Origin: Chloroflexota bacterium
GTDB taxonomy: Bacteria > Chloroflexota > Anaerolineae > UBA3071
Reading direction: 5' to 3'
DNA length: 21,492 nucleotides
Assembly: GCA_014383605.1 (NCBI GenBank)
Contig: JACNHM010000396.1
Span: 1-21,492, forward strand
Made by a program: the position numbers and the translations under genes. The stretch's first letter is position 1. Each line of letters starts with the position of its first letter. The notes under the pieces were generated by a model. It was not told the origin of the DNA. It saw only the letters and a list, made by a program, of their open reading frames with translations, and did no database searches. This document shows, in pieces, positions 7,986-15,574 of this stretch.

Positions 7986-8003
7986 TGATGGATCTGATGG
8001 ATC
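7986..8003 (+). repeat. 9-bp direct tandem repeat in the leader
   Basis: TGATGGATC occurs twice head to tail (7986-7994 and 7995-8003), immediately before the AGGAGGT ribosome site of the dehydrogenase. It is too short to assign a role. It could be a small operator, a slippage product or chance. Confidence 0.55.
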
Positions 8004-8015
8004 AGGAGGTGCTCC

Positions 8016-9002
8016 ATGTCTGATAAGCCCAAGGTGTTTGTGACGCGCATCATTCCCGACAAGGGGCTGATGCAGGTGCGGGACTTCTGCAAGGCCGAAG
8101 TCTGGGAAGATGAGATGCCGCCGCCCAAGGCCATCCTTCTGGGTAAAGTCAGGGGGCTGGACGGCCTGCTCTGCCTGCTCACCGATCCCATTGACGCTGA
8201 GCTTATGGACGCGGCCGGGCCGCAGCTCAGGGTCATCAGCCAGATGGCTGTCGGCTTCGACAACGTGGACGTGGCCGAGGCGACGAAACGGGGCATTCCC
8301 GTCGGCAACACGCCGGGCGTGCTGACCGAGTGTACGGCCGATTTCGCCTTCACGCTGTTGGCCAGCGCCGCCCGCCGCGTCGTGGAGGCCGCCGCCTACG
8401 TCAAGGCGGGGCGGTGGAAGACCTGGGGGCCGATGCTGCTGCTGGGCGCCGACTTGTGGGAGGCCACGCTGGGCGTCGTCGGCTTCGGGCGTATCGGGCA
8501 GGCGGTGGCCCGCCGCGCCCGCGGCTTCAACATGCGCATCGTCTGCTACGACGTCTACCCCAACGAGGAAGCCGCCGCCGAGTTGGGCGCCGAGTTCCTG
8601 CCCCTCGACGATCTGCTGCGCCAGGCGGACTTCGTCACCCTGCACGTCTCGCTGACGGAGGAGACCCAGCACCTGATCGGCCCGCGGGCGCTCCAGCTGA
8701 TGAAGCCGTCGGCTGTGCTCATCAACACCTCCCGCGGCCCCGTGGTGGATCCCGGGGCGCTCTACCAGGCGCTGGTGAACGGTGACATCGCCGGCGCGGC
8801 GCTGGACGTGACGGAGCCGGAGCCTATCCCTCTGGACAGCCCGCTGCTCACCCTGCCCAACTGCCTGATCTTGCCGCACATCGCTTCGGCCAGCATCAAC
8901 AGCCGCAACCAGATGGCCGAGATGGCCGCGGCCAACCTCCTCGCCGGCCTGCGGGGCGAGCGGTTGCCGAACTGCGTGAATCCGCAGGTGTATTGGGGAT
9001 AA
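8016..9002 (+). CDS. D-2-hydroxyacid dehydrogenase (glyoxylate/hydroxypyruvate reductase type)
   Basis: This gene encodes 328 residues with a strong AGGAGGT ribosome site before ATG 8016. The Rossmann loop is GFGRIG (156-161). The catalytic triad expected for the family is visible: R240 (NTSRGPVVD), E269 (DVTEPEP) and H288 (LPHIASAS). The N-terminal AVGFDNVDV and [13 protein letters not shown] segments are typical of the glyoxylate/hydroxypyruvate reductase (GRHPR/GyaR) branch, so reduction of glyoxylate or hydroxypyruvate with NAD(P)H is most likely. Related family members act on 3-phosphoglycerate or other 2-ketoacids, so exact substrate is uncertain. A hairpin terminator follows 23 bp after the stop, so it is probably transcribed alone. 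Confidence 0.88.
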   Translation: MSDKPKVFVTRIIPDKGLMQVRDFCKAEVWEDEMPPPKAILLGKVRGLDGLLCLLTDPIDAELMDAAGPQLRVISQMAVGFDNVDVAEATKRGIPVGNTPGVLTECTADFAFTLLASAARRVVEAAAYVKAGRWKTWGPMLLLGADLWEATLGVVGFGRIGQAVARRARGFNMRIVCYDVYPNEEAAAELGAEFLPLDDLLRQADFVTLHVSLTEETQHLIGPRALQLMKPSAVLINTSRGPVVDPGALYQALVNGDIAGAALDVTEPEPIPLDSPLLTLPNCLILPHIASASINSRNQMAEMAAANLLAGLRGERLPNCVNPQVYWG

Positions 9003-9024
9003 TGCCCGACTTCCCCTCTCCCCC

Positions 9025-9061
9025 AGGAATCCCCGCGGGCTTGCCGGCTTCGGGGGTTCCT
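9025..9061 (+). terminator. Rho-independent-like terminator after the dehydrogenase
   Basis: AGGAATCCCCG (9025-9035) pairs with CGGGGGTTCCT (9051-9061) in an 11-bp stem with one G-U pair and a 15-base loop. The following TTCCTTTC is T-rich but interrupted. It is placed directly after the dehydrogenase stop. Confidence 0.65.
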
Positions 9062-9106
9062 TTCCTTTCGGGTAGTCTGCTTGTTTCGTGTTGCTGTCCT
9101 TTCCTC

Positions 9107-9174
9107 ACCGCCGGGCACGCGGAGCACGCAGAGATCCTTTGACTTCCTGAGCGTGCTCAGTGGTCTCTGCGGTT
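9107..9174. repeat. Loose quasi-palindrome with GAGCACGC words
   Basis: GAGCACGC (9122-9129) is inversely repeated as GCGTGCTC (9151-9158). Flanking GCAGAGATC (9129-9137) and GGTCTCTGC (9162-9170) also oppose each other. The left side contains GCACGCGGA followed by GCACGCAGA, a 9-bp step. It resembles the period-7 elements in spirit but is less regular. Confidence 0.45.
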
Positions 9175-9205
9175 CGAAAGCGATCGAGTCTGGCGTCAAT
9201 CTCTG

Positions 9206-9243
9206 CCTCTGCGCTTTGCAGAGGCGGCGAGAGATGGTATACT
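9206..9243 (+). promoter_or_regulatory. Promoter (with overlapping hairpin) of the B12/MeaB operon
   Basis: -10 TATACT (9238-9243) has TTTGCA (9215-9220) 17 bp upstream as a weak -35. The -35 lies within a 7-bp hairpin, CCTCTGC (9206-9212) with GCAGAGG (9218-9224). The predicted start is near 9250, so the following element E5 would form the 5' end of the mRNA, 135 nt before the first gene. The rest of the 381-bp gap (9003-9383) holds the terminator, the loose quasi-palindrome and E5; no gene is seen in it. Confidence 0.5.
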
Positions 9244-9246
9244 GGT

Positions 9247-9314
9247 GACCAACGACCAGGGACGGACGACGAACAGGCCGTCCGTCGTTCGTCATTCGTC
9301 TGTCGTCTTTCATT
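9247..9314. repeat. Period-7 quasi-palindromic element E5
   Basis: The left arm (9247-9274) is four consecutive 7-mers close to GACSRAC. A 5-base loop AGGCC follows. The right arm (9280-9307) is four consecutive 7-mers close to GTTCGTC, and 9308-9314 is a decayed fifth. About 20 of 28 positions can pair between the arms. It lies just downstream of the operon promoter, so it should fold at the very start of the transcript. Confidence 0.85.
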
Positions 9315-9383
9315 CTCCAGCGGTGGATACAGCGATCTCGCGATCCCAAACTTCAAGCAACCTTGCACGAGGAGTTCACAGAA

Positions 9384-9794
9384 ATGCCCCAACGCAAAAT
9401 CCGAGTTCTCGTCGCCAAACCAGGTCTGGACGGTCACGATCGGGGGGCCAAGGTGGTGGCCCGGGCGCTGCGCGACGCCGGCATGGAGGTCATCTACACC
9501 GGCATCCGCCAGACGCCGGAAATGATCGTCGAGGCCGCGCTGCAGGAAGACGTGGACGTGGTGGGCCTGTCCATCCTCTCCGGCGCGCACATGACCCTCT
9601 GCCCGCGGGTGATGGAGCTGTTATGTCAACAGGGTATGGACGACGTCCTGGTGCTCACCGGGGGCATCATTCCTGACGAGGACGTTGCCGCGCTGCGGGC
9701 GGCGGGCATCCGCGGCATCTTCGGGCCGGGGACGAACACGCAGGACATCGTGGCCTTCATCCGTCAGGAACTCGCGGGGGACGGGGATCGGTGA
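9384..9794 (+). CDS. Cobalamin-binding subunit of an acyl-CoA mutase (methylmalonyl-CoA mutase small subunit)
   Basis: This gene encodes 136 residues, a stand-alone B12-binding domain. The hallmark D-x-H-x-x-G is D16-G-H18-D-R-G21; H18 should be the lower axial cobalt ligand. [10 protein letters not shown] and [10 protein letters not shown] are the other conserved strands that hold the nucleotide tail. Such subunits pair with a separate catalytic large subunit to interconvert methylmalonyl-CoA and succinyl-CoA (or isobutyryl-/ethylmalonyl-CoA analogues). No large subunit is encoded in this window. The start ATG 9384 has GAGGAG upstream. The downstream MeaB gene supports the mutase assignment. 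Its stop codon lies inside element E6. Confidence 0.88.
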   Translation: MPQRKIRVLVAKPGLDGHDRGAKVVARALRDAGMEVIYTGIRQTPEMIVEAALQEDVDVVGLSILSGAHMTLCPRVMELLCQQGMDDVLVLTGGIIPDEDVAALRAAGIRGIFGPGTNTQDIVAFIRQELAGDGDR

Positions 9795-9876
9795 TCAGGA
9801 AATCAGTGATCAGGAGAACAGTACCCCCTGATACCTGATTACTGATCCCTGAGACCTGATCCCCGATAGCTGATGC
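9783..9876. repeat. Period-7/8 quasi-palindromic element E6
   Basis: The left arm (9783-9819) repeats GATCAGG/GGTGATC-like words with alternating 7- and 8-bp steps, giving a 15-bp super-unit. The right arm (from 9827 to about 9876) repeats CCTGATC/ACCTGATT-like words in the inverse orientation. It contains the TGA stop of the B12-binding subunit (9792-9794) and runs up to the ATG of meaB, filling the whole intergenic gap of an operon. Confidence 0.8.
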
Positions 9877-9879
9877 GAT

Positions 9880-10842
9880 ATGGAACTTGTAGCTAAACTG
9901 CTCGCCGGAGACCGGCGCGCGTTGGCCCGCGCCATCTCCCTGGTCGAGAACGATGGGCCGGAGGCGCACGCCGCGCTGGCCGCGCTCTATCCGCACACCG
10001 GCCGGGCACACATCGTCGGCGTCACCGGCGCGCCGGGCACGGGCAAGTCCACCCTGGTCAACGCGCTGGCCAAGCGCTACCGCAGTCGCGACGTGACCGT
10101 GGGCATCGTGGCCGTGGACCCCACCAGCCCCTTCTCCGGCGGCGCGCTGCTGGGCGACCGCATCCGCATGCGCGATCTGGCCGGCGACCCCGGCGTCTTC
10201 ATCCGCAGCATGGCCACCCGCGGCAGCCTGGGCGGTCTGGCCCAGGCCACGGCCGGCGTCATCCTGGCGCTCGACGCCGCCGGCTTCCAGCGGGTCATCG
10301 TGGAGACGGTGGGCGTGGGCCAGGCGGAGGTGGAGGTGGCCAGCGCCGCTCACACCGTGGTCGTCGTGGCCGCGCCGGGCATGGGCGACGAGGTGCAGGC
10401 CATCAAGGCCGGCGTGATGGAGATCGCCGACGTCTTCGCCGTGAACAAGGCCGACCGCGAGGGGGCTGACCACGCCGTGCTGGCCATCGAGATGATGCAG
10501 GGGCTGGCGCCCCAGGCGACAGGAACGAGCAGCCGGGCCGGCGACGGCTGGCAGCCGCCGATCATCAAGACCGTGGCCCTCACTGGTCAGGGGGTGGACG
10601 ATCTGCTGGAAGCCGTCGAGGCCCACGCTGCCTACCTGCACGAGAGCCATCTCTTCGAGCGGCGGGAGCGGGCGCGCGTGGCCGGCGAGCTGGAGACGAT
10701 CCTGCGGGCGGAGCTGCTGGCCCGGCTGCGCGCCCGCGTGCCGGACGAACGTCTGCAGGCTTTGGTCGAACAGGTGCTGGCGCGGGAGTTGGACCCCTAC
10801 ACCGCTGCCGAGCGGCTGCTGAAAGCTGGAGGAATCCCATGA
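9880..10842 (+). CDS. meaB: MeaB/ArgK-type G3E GTPase, mutase chaperone
   Basis: This gene encodes 320 residues. The P-loop is GAPGTGKS at 50-57. VDPTSPFSGGALLGDRIRM is the family's highly conserved segment following the Walker A strand. VETVGVGQAEVEV carries the Walker B/switch region. NKAD at 189-192 gives guanine specificity. Family members use GTP to gate loading of adenosylcobalamin into methylmalonyl-CoA mutase and to protect or reactivate it; the upstream cobalamin-binding subunit fits exactly. The start ATG 9880 gives the canonical N-terminus, but no Shine-Dalgarno sequence is visible because the repeat E6 abuts the start. It overlaps the acetyltransferase gene by 4 bp (ATGA). Confidence 0.93.
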   Translation: MELVAKLLAGDRRALARAISLVENDGPEAHAALAALYPHTGRAHIVGVTGAPGTGKSTLVNALAKRYRSRDVTVGIVAVDPTSPFSGGALLGDRIRMRDLAGDPGVFIRSMATRGSLGGLAQATAGVILALDAAGFQRVIVETVGVGQAEVEVASAAHTVVVVAAPGMGDEVQAIKAGVMEIADVFAVNKADREGADHAVLAIEMMQGLAPQATGTSSRAGDGWQPPIIKTVALTGQGVDDLLEAVEAHAAYLHESHLFERRERARVAGELETILRAELLARLRARVPDERLQALVEQVLARELDPYTAAERLLKAGGIP

Positions 10843-11375
10843 TCGTCGGTGAAAAGACCCGTCTGCGGGCCATCGAGCGCAGCGATATTCCCCTGTTCCT
10901 CGGCTGGTTCAACGATCCCGAGGTGCGGCAGTACCTGAGCATGTACCTGCCCCTTTCGGAAGCCCAGGAGGAGCAGTGGTTCGAGAGGCAACTGGAGGAC
11001 GACAGCAGACACGTCTTCGCCATCGAGACCGCCGAGGGCGTGCCCATCGGCAACCTGGGCTTGCACAGCATTGATTGGAAGAACCGCAGCGCCGTTTGCG
11101 GCATCAGCATCGGCGAGAAGGAGTACTGGAACCAGGGCTACGGCACCGACGCCATGCGTACCTTGCTGCGCTTCGCTTTCGAGGAACTGAACCTGCACCG
11201 TGTCTTCCTACACGTCTATGACTTCAACGAGCGAGCGATACGCTGTTACGAGAAGCTGGGCTTCCGCCGCGAGGGGCGGCTGCGCCAGAGCCAGTTCACG
11301 GAGGGACGTTACGTGGATGAGCTGATCATGGGGATGTTGCGGGAGGAGTGGCGGGCAGAGGAGGATGCGAGATGA
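10839..11375 (+). CDS. GNAT N-acetyltransferase, RimJ/RimL-like
   Basis: This gene encodes 178 residues of a single GNAT fold. The N-terminus LRAIERSDIPLFLGWFNDPEVRQYL is typical of the Acetyltransf_3 (RimJ/RimL, SpeG-like) group. EYWNQGYGTDAM contains the acetyl-CoA pyrophosphate loop (Q/RxxGxG/A type), and NERAIRCYEKLGFRREG is the conserved C-terminal half. It would transfer an acetyl group from acetyl-CoA to an amine of a small molecule or a protein N-terminus; the substrate is unknown. It overlaps meaB (ATGA at 10839-10842) and the next gene (ATGA at 11372-11375), so translation is probably coupled across all three. Its membership in a mutase operon is not explained by known function. Confidence 0.88.
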   Translation: MIVGEKTRLRAIERSDIPLFLGWFNDPEVRQYLSMYLPLSEAQEEQWFERQLEDDSRHVFAIETAEGVPIGNLGLHSIDWKNRSAVCGISIGEKEYWNQGYGTDAMRTLLRFAFEELNLHRVFLHVYDFNERAIRCYEKLGFRREGRLRQSQFTEGRYVDELIMGMLREEWRAEEDAR

Positions 11376-12358
11376 GCAAGGCGGAGCACGAGACCGGGTA
11401 CGATCTGTACGGAGAATTGATGGTCTTCAGCGGCACGGCCAACCGGCCGCTGGCCGAGGAGATCGCCGTCTACCTGGGCTTATCGCTGGGCGAGGCCGAC
11501 GTCCATCAATTCGCCAACACCAACACCTTCGTCCGGCTGGGGCAGAGCGTGCGTGGCAAAGATGTCTTCCTCATCCAGCCCACTGCTCCGCCCACCAACG
11601 ACAACCTCATGGAACTGCTGATCTTCATGGATGCCCTGCGGCGCGATAGCGCCGGCCGCATCACCGCCGTGGTGCCCTACTACGGCTACGGGCGCACGGA
11701 CAAGAAGGATCAGCCCCGCGTGCCCATCACCGCCCGGCTGGTGGCCGACCTCATCACCGTGGCCGGCGCCGACCGCTTCCTGACCATTGACCTGCACGCC
11801 GGACAGATCCAGGGCTTCTTCACCATCCCCACCGACGAGCTGACCGCTCTGCATCTGCTGGGCGACCACGTCGCCTCGAAGGCCATCCCCGACGCCGTGG
11901 TCGTGGCCCCGGACGTGGGCGCGACGCGGCGGGCCCGCGACTTCGCCCGCCGGCTGAACGTGCCTTTGGCCGTCATCGAGAAACGGCGGGCCTTGGATGG
12001 CAGCGGGGCAGAGATCCTGAACCTGATCGGCGACGTGCAGGGGAAAAACGCCATCGTCGTGGACGATGAGGTGGATACGGCCGGCACCCTGATGCGGGGC
12101 ACCAAATTCCTGTTGCGGGAGGGGGCACGGGAGGTCTACGCCTGCGCCACGCATGCCGTGCTCTCGGGCCGGGCAACGGAGGACTTACCCGCCAGCGGAT
12201 TGAAGGAATTGGTGGTCACCAACACGGTGGCCATCGCTCCCTCCAAACGGGAGCGGTTGGGGCCTCAGTTGACCGTTCTGTCCGTGGGGGAACTGCTGGG
12301 CGAAGTGATCCGCCGCATTCACGGCGGCCTCTCTGTGGGGGAGATGTTCAACGAGTAG
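11372..12358 (+). CDS. prs: Ribose-phosphate pyrophosphokinase (PRPP synthetase)
   Basis: This gene encodes 328 residues, close to the usual 310-330. The N-terminal half has FIQPTAPPTNDNLMELL and YYGYGRTDKKDQ, where the class I enzyme normally reads FARQD; here it is GRTDKKDQPR, a moderate deviation. TIDLHAGQIQGFF contains the conserved DLHxxQIQGFF signature. IVVDDEVDTAGTL near residues 228-240 is the ribose-phosphate-binding loop. The reaction is ATP + ribose 5-phosphate to PRPP + AMP, feeding purine, pyrimidine, histidine, tryptophan and NAD synthesis. ATG 11372 overlaps the acetyltransferase stop by 4 bp and has GAGGAGG upstream. It converges on the sigma factor gene with only 6 bp between stop codons, and no terminator fits there. 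Confidence 0.93.
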   Translation: MSKAEHETGYDLYGELMVFSGTANRPLAEEIAVYLGLSLGEADVHQFANTNTFVRLGQSVRGKDVFLIQPTAPPTNDNLMELLIFMDALRRDSAGRITAVVPYYGYGRTDKKDQPRVPITARLVADLITVAGADRFLTIDLHAGQIQGFFTIPTDELTALHLLGDHVASKAIPDAVVVAPDVGATRRARDFARRLNVPLAVIEKRRALDGSGAEILNLIGDVQGKNAIVVDDEVDTAGTLMRGTKFLLREGAREVYACATHAVLSGRATEDLPASGLKELVVTNTVAIAPSKRERLGPQLTVLSVGELLGEVIRRIHGGLSVGEMFNE

Positions 12359-12364
12359 GGTTGC

Positions 12365-13567
<1,203 letters not shown>

Positions 13568-13585
13568 TGAGGGGCCTCTCTTTGG

Positions 13586-14458
13586 TCACTGATCGCCGAA
13601 ATCGTAGATGCCGCCGTCAATGGCCCAGCGGCGGCCGCAGCCGCCACAGGCCAGCGCGTAGGCCTCTTCCGCAAGCTCCGTGCTGTGGCAAGCCGGGCAG
13701 CGGAAGGGGTTTGGGGGCAAAGGGCGTGGAGGCTGCGCCGTGGCGCGGGCCCGCAGGAAGACGCTGGGCGACAGCTTGCAGCGCCCGCCAACGTTCTGCA
13801 GCGCGCCATCCAGCGCCGCCAGCGTCTGCGGCGGCACCCATCGCTTGAGCGGGGGCAGGCGGAAGGTGGAAACGGCCAGCTCCCGCTCGCAGGTCAGCCC
13901 GGCTTCTCGCAGCCGCGCCGCCATCCAGTCGGGATGGAAGTCGAAGTGCAGGGGGGCGAATTCCACCGGCTCCAGCACAAAGGGGCTCCAGGCTTGCCGC
14001 CGCAGGAGATAGCGCCCCAGGGCCTTAAGGTTGCGCTTGTTGGCGTACTCGCCGACGAAATGGCCGCCGCCGGTCAGGCTGCGCGCGATCTGGCGCAACG
14101 CCCCAGGCACGTCCTGGAGGTGGTGCATCACTCGCACCATGACCACGGTGTCGCAGGCTCCGTCGGCCAGGGGCAGATTGTGGACGGTCCCGCGCACGTA
14201 GAGGAAGCGGGGATCCTGGCCCAGTCGCTGTTGCGCTTCCCGCAGCATGGAGCGGGCGGGATCGAGGAGGATCACTTGCCGAAAACCGCTGTACAGGTCG
14301 GCCAGGCGGCCGAAGCCGGCGCCGATCTCCGCCAGCCGTTCGCCGCGGGCAGGGAGCAGCTTGCGCAGGGCGATGCGCTCGGCCAGGTCCTCGTACTCCC
14401 GCCCCTGGCCCCAGAACGCGGTGCGGTAATCACTTCCCTCGTAGTCGCAGATCGCCAA
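13586..14458 (-). CDS. SAM-dependent methyltransferase with C-terminal zinc ribbon
   Basis: From TTG 14458 the protein has 290 residues. A class I methyltransferase fold is clear: motif I AEIGAGFGRL near 43-52, then VILLDPARSMLREAQ (motif II acidic residue), and TVVMVRVMHHLQDVPGALRQIARSLTGGG (motifs IV-VI), as in UbiE-like Methyltransf_11 proteins. The C-terminus has two CxxC pairs, C254/C257 and C271/C274, separated by 13 residues, a small zinc ribbon. The open frame extends upstream to 14533, but there it is read through a parS site (MFHVKH..), a familiar false start; TTG 14458 with GGAG at 7 bases is preferred, and GTG 14494 is an alternative. Substrate unknown. It precedes the sigma factor gene by 18 bp and may share its regulation. 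Confidence 0.75.
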   Translation of the reverse strand: MAICDYEGSDYRTAFWGQGREYEDLAERIALRKLLPARGERLAEIGAGFGRLADLYSGFRQVILLDPARSMLREAQQRLGQDPRFLYVRGTVHNLPLADGACDTVVMVRVMHHLQDVPGALRQIARSLTGGGHFVGEYANKRNLKALGRYLLRRQAWSPFVLEPVEFAPLHFDFHPDWMAARLREAGLTCERELAVSTFRLPPLKRWVPPQTLAALDGALQNVGGRCKLSPSVFLRARATAQPPRPLPPNPFRCPACHSTELAEEAYALACGGCGRRWAIDGGIYDFGDQ

Positions 14459-14513
14459 CGTCCGTCTCCGCTCCCCGTCTCTGTTGTTGGGCACGCGGCC
14501 GGGTCGGTCATTT

Positions 14514-14535
14514 CCATGTTTCACGTGAAACATGG
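14514..14535. promoter_or_regulatory. parS: parS centromere site 1
   Basis: The 16-bp sequence TGTTTCACGTGAAACA (14517-14532) matches the ParB-binding parS consensus without visible deviation, and the perfect palindrome extends 3 bp further on each side. ParB loaded at parS recruits SMC and partitions the chromosome with ParA. No parA or parB gene lies in the window. Confidence 0.88.
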
Positions 14536-14553
14536 CTTTCGCCGCCTCGCCCT

Positions 14554-14571
14554 GTGTTTCACGTGAAACAC
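14554..14571. promoter_or_regulatory. parS: parS centromere site 2
   Basis: A second identical 16-bp TGTTTCACGTGAAACA (14555-14570), part of an 18-bp palindrome, lies 22 bp from site 1. Clustered parS copies are usual near chromosome origins. Confidence 0.88.
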
Positions 14572-14656
14572 CGCCCCCTCGCTGGCCTGGTCGTCCCCCA
14601 CGGCAAACAAGAGGGGCGGCGCAGTCGGCTGCCGCCCGCAGAAAGCTTCGTCCGAT

Positions 14657-14665
14657 ATTATACCA
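14657..14665 (-). promoter_or_regulatory. Extended -10 promoter for methyltransferase and sigma factor
   Basis: On the minus strand TGGTATAAT (14665-14657) is a perfect -10 hexamer with the TGN extension. No good -35 is seen at 16-18 bp, as is common for extended -10 promoters. Transcription from about 14650 would give a leader of roughly 190 nt that contains both parS sites. The rest of the 14459-14734 gap holds a 6-bp hairpin over the korB stop codon (CCAGGC 14728-14733 with GCCTGG 14739-14744) and nothing else I recognise. Confidence 0.55.
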
Positions 14666-14734
14666 TACCCTGTCCAGTGGTGTATGACGCCTGTCAGCCT
14701 TCCGGCGGGGTGGAGGATAGGCAGCGGCCAGGCG

Positions 14735-15574
14735 CTAGGCCTGGAACCGTTGCAGTAGATGGGCCAGTTCGGTCTGGCTCTGCTGGGCTTCAGCGCGCAG
14801 GTCGGCGATGGTGTCTCCGTAGCAGGGGCGCGGGTACTCGTAGAAGATGCCATGGTAGAGGGTGGGGTCTACCAGGGCCAGGGTCATGGCCTTCGTGATG
14901 TCGGTCACGTCGTGATCCCTGGCGATGGGGTGCAGCACCTCCTTGAAGTGCTGGTAGGTGTTGTGAAAGGTGATGCAGGGGCTGAGCACTTCCACGAAGG
15001 CGAAGCCGGGATGCTGGATGGCCCGCACCAGGATGTCCGTGAGCTCCTTGGTCCAGGCGGAAAAGCCGCGGGCGACGAAGGAGGCGTTGTAGGCCAGGGC
15101 CGCCGTCACCGGCTTCAGCGGCGTGTCCGTGCTGCCGTAGGGGGAGGCCTTCAGCTTCATGCCCGTGGGGCTGGTGGGCGAAGGCTGCCCCTTGGTCAGC
15201 CCGTAGATGCGGTTGTCCATCACGATGTAGGTGATATTGATGTTGCGGCGGGCGGCGTGGGGGAAGTGGCCGGCGCCGATGCTGTAGGCGTCGCCGTCGC
15301 CGCCCACGGCGAGGACCGTCAATTCGGGGTTGCCCAGCTTGATGCCCGTGGCCAGCGGCAGGGCGCGGCCGTGCACGCCGTGGAAGCCGTAGGCGTTGAC
15401 GAAGGCCGGAAAGCGGCCCGAACAGCCGATGCCCGAGGCGATGGCGATCTGTTCGGGCGGCAGGTTCAATTCGGCGATGGCGGCGTAGAAGCTGTGCAGC
15501 ACGCCGTAGTGGCCGCAGCCGGGGCACCAGACGGGGCGCACCTCGCTGCGGTAGCGGTTTTTGTCATTGGGCAT
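14735..15574 (-). CDS. korB: 2-oxoacid:ferredoxin oxidoreductase, beta subunit
   Basis: This gene encodes 279 residues. C17 and C20 (WCPGCGH), C51 (GIGCSGR) and C200 (SPCITF) are the four ligands expected for the single 4Fe-4S cluster. GGDGD at 91-95 and MDNRIYGLTKGQPSPT at 119-134 form the thiamine pyrophosphate/Mg site; that last segment is typical of the 2-oxoglutarate (Kor) and related branch. With the alpha subunit it catalyses oxidative decarboxylation of a 2-oxoacid to the acyl-CoA with reduction of ferredoxin, or the reverse carboxylation. ATG 15574 has GGAAGG upstream, and the gene overlaps the alpha gene by 11 bp, so translation is coupled. 2-oxoglutarate is the likeliest substrate; pyruvate or branched-chain oxoacids cannot be excluded. 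Confidence 0.9.
   Translation of the reverse strand: MPNDKNRYRSEVRPVWCPGCGHYGVLHSFYAAIAELNLPPEQIAIASGIGCSGRFPAFVNAYGFHGVHGRALPLATGIKLGNPELTVLAVGGDGDAYSIGAGHFPHAARRNINITYIVMDNRIYGLTKGQPSPTSPTGMKLKASPYGSTDTPLKPVTAALAYNASFVARGFSAWTKELTDILVRAIQHPGFAFVEVLSPCITFHNTYQHFKEVLHPIARDHDVTDITKAMTLALVDPTLYHGIFYEYPRPCYGDTIADLRAEAQQSQTELAHLLQRFQA

Noticed and set aside
12359..12364. Terminator between prs and sigA
   Set aside because: Only 6 bp separate the convergent stop codons, and no stem with a T-tract can be drawn.
14459..14533. N-terminal MFHVKH extension of the methyltransferase
   Set aside because: These codons are the parS palindrome read as protein. Methyltransferase homology begins later, and a TTG with a GGAG ribosome site is available at 14458.
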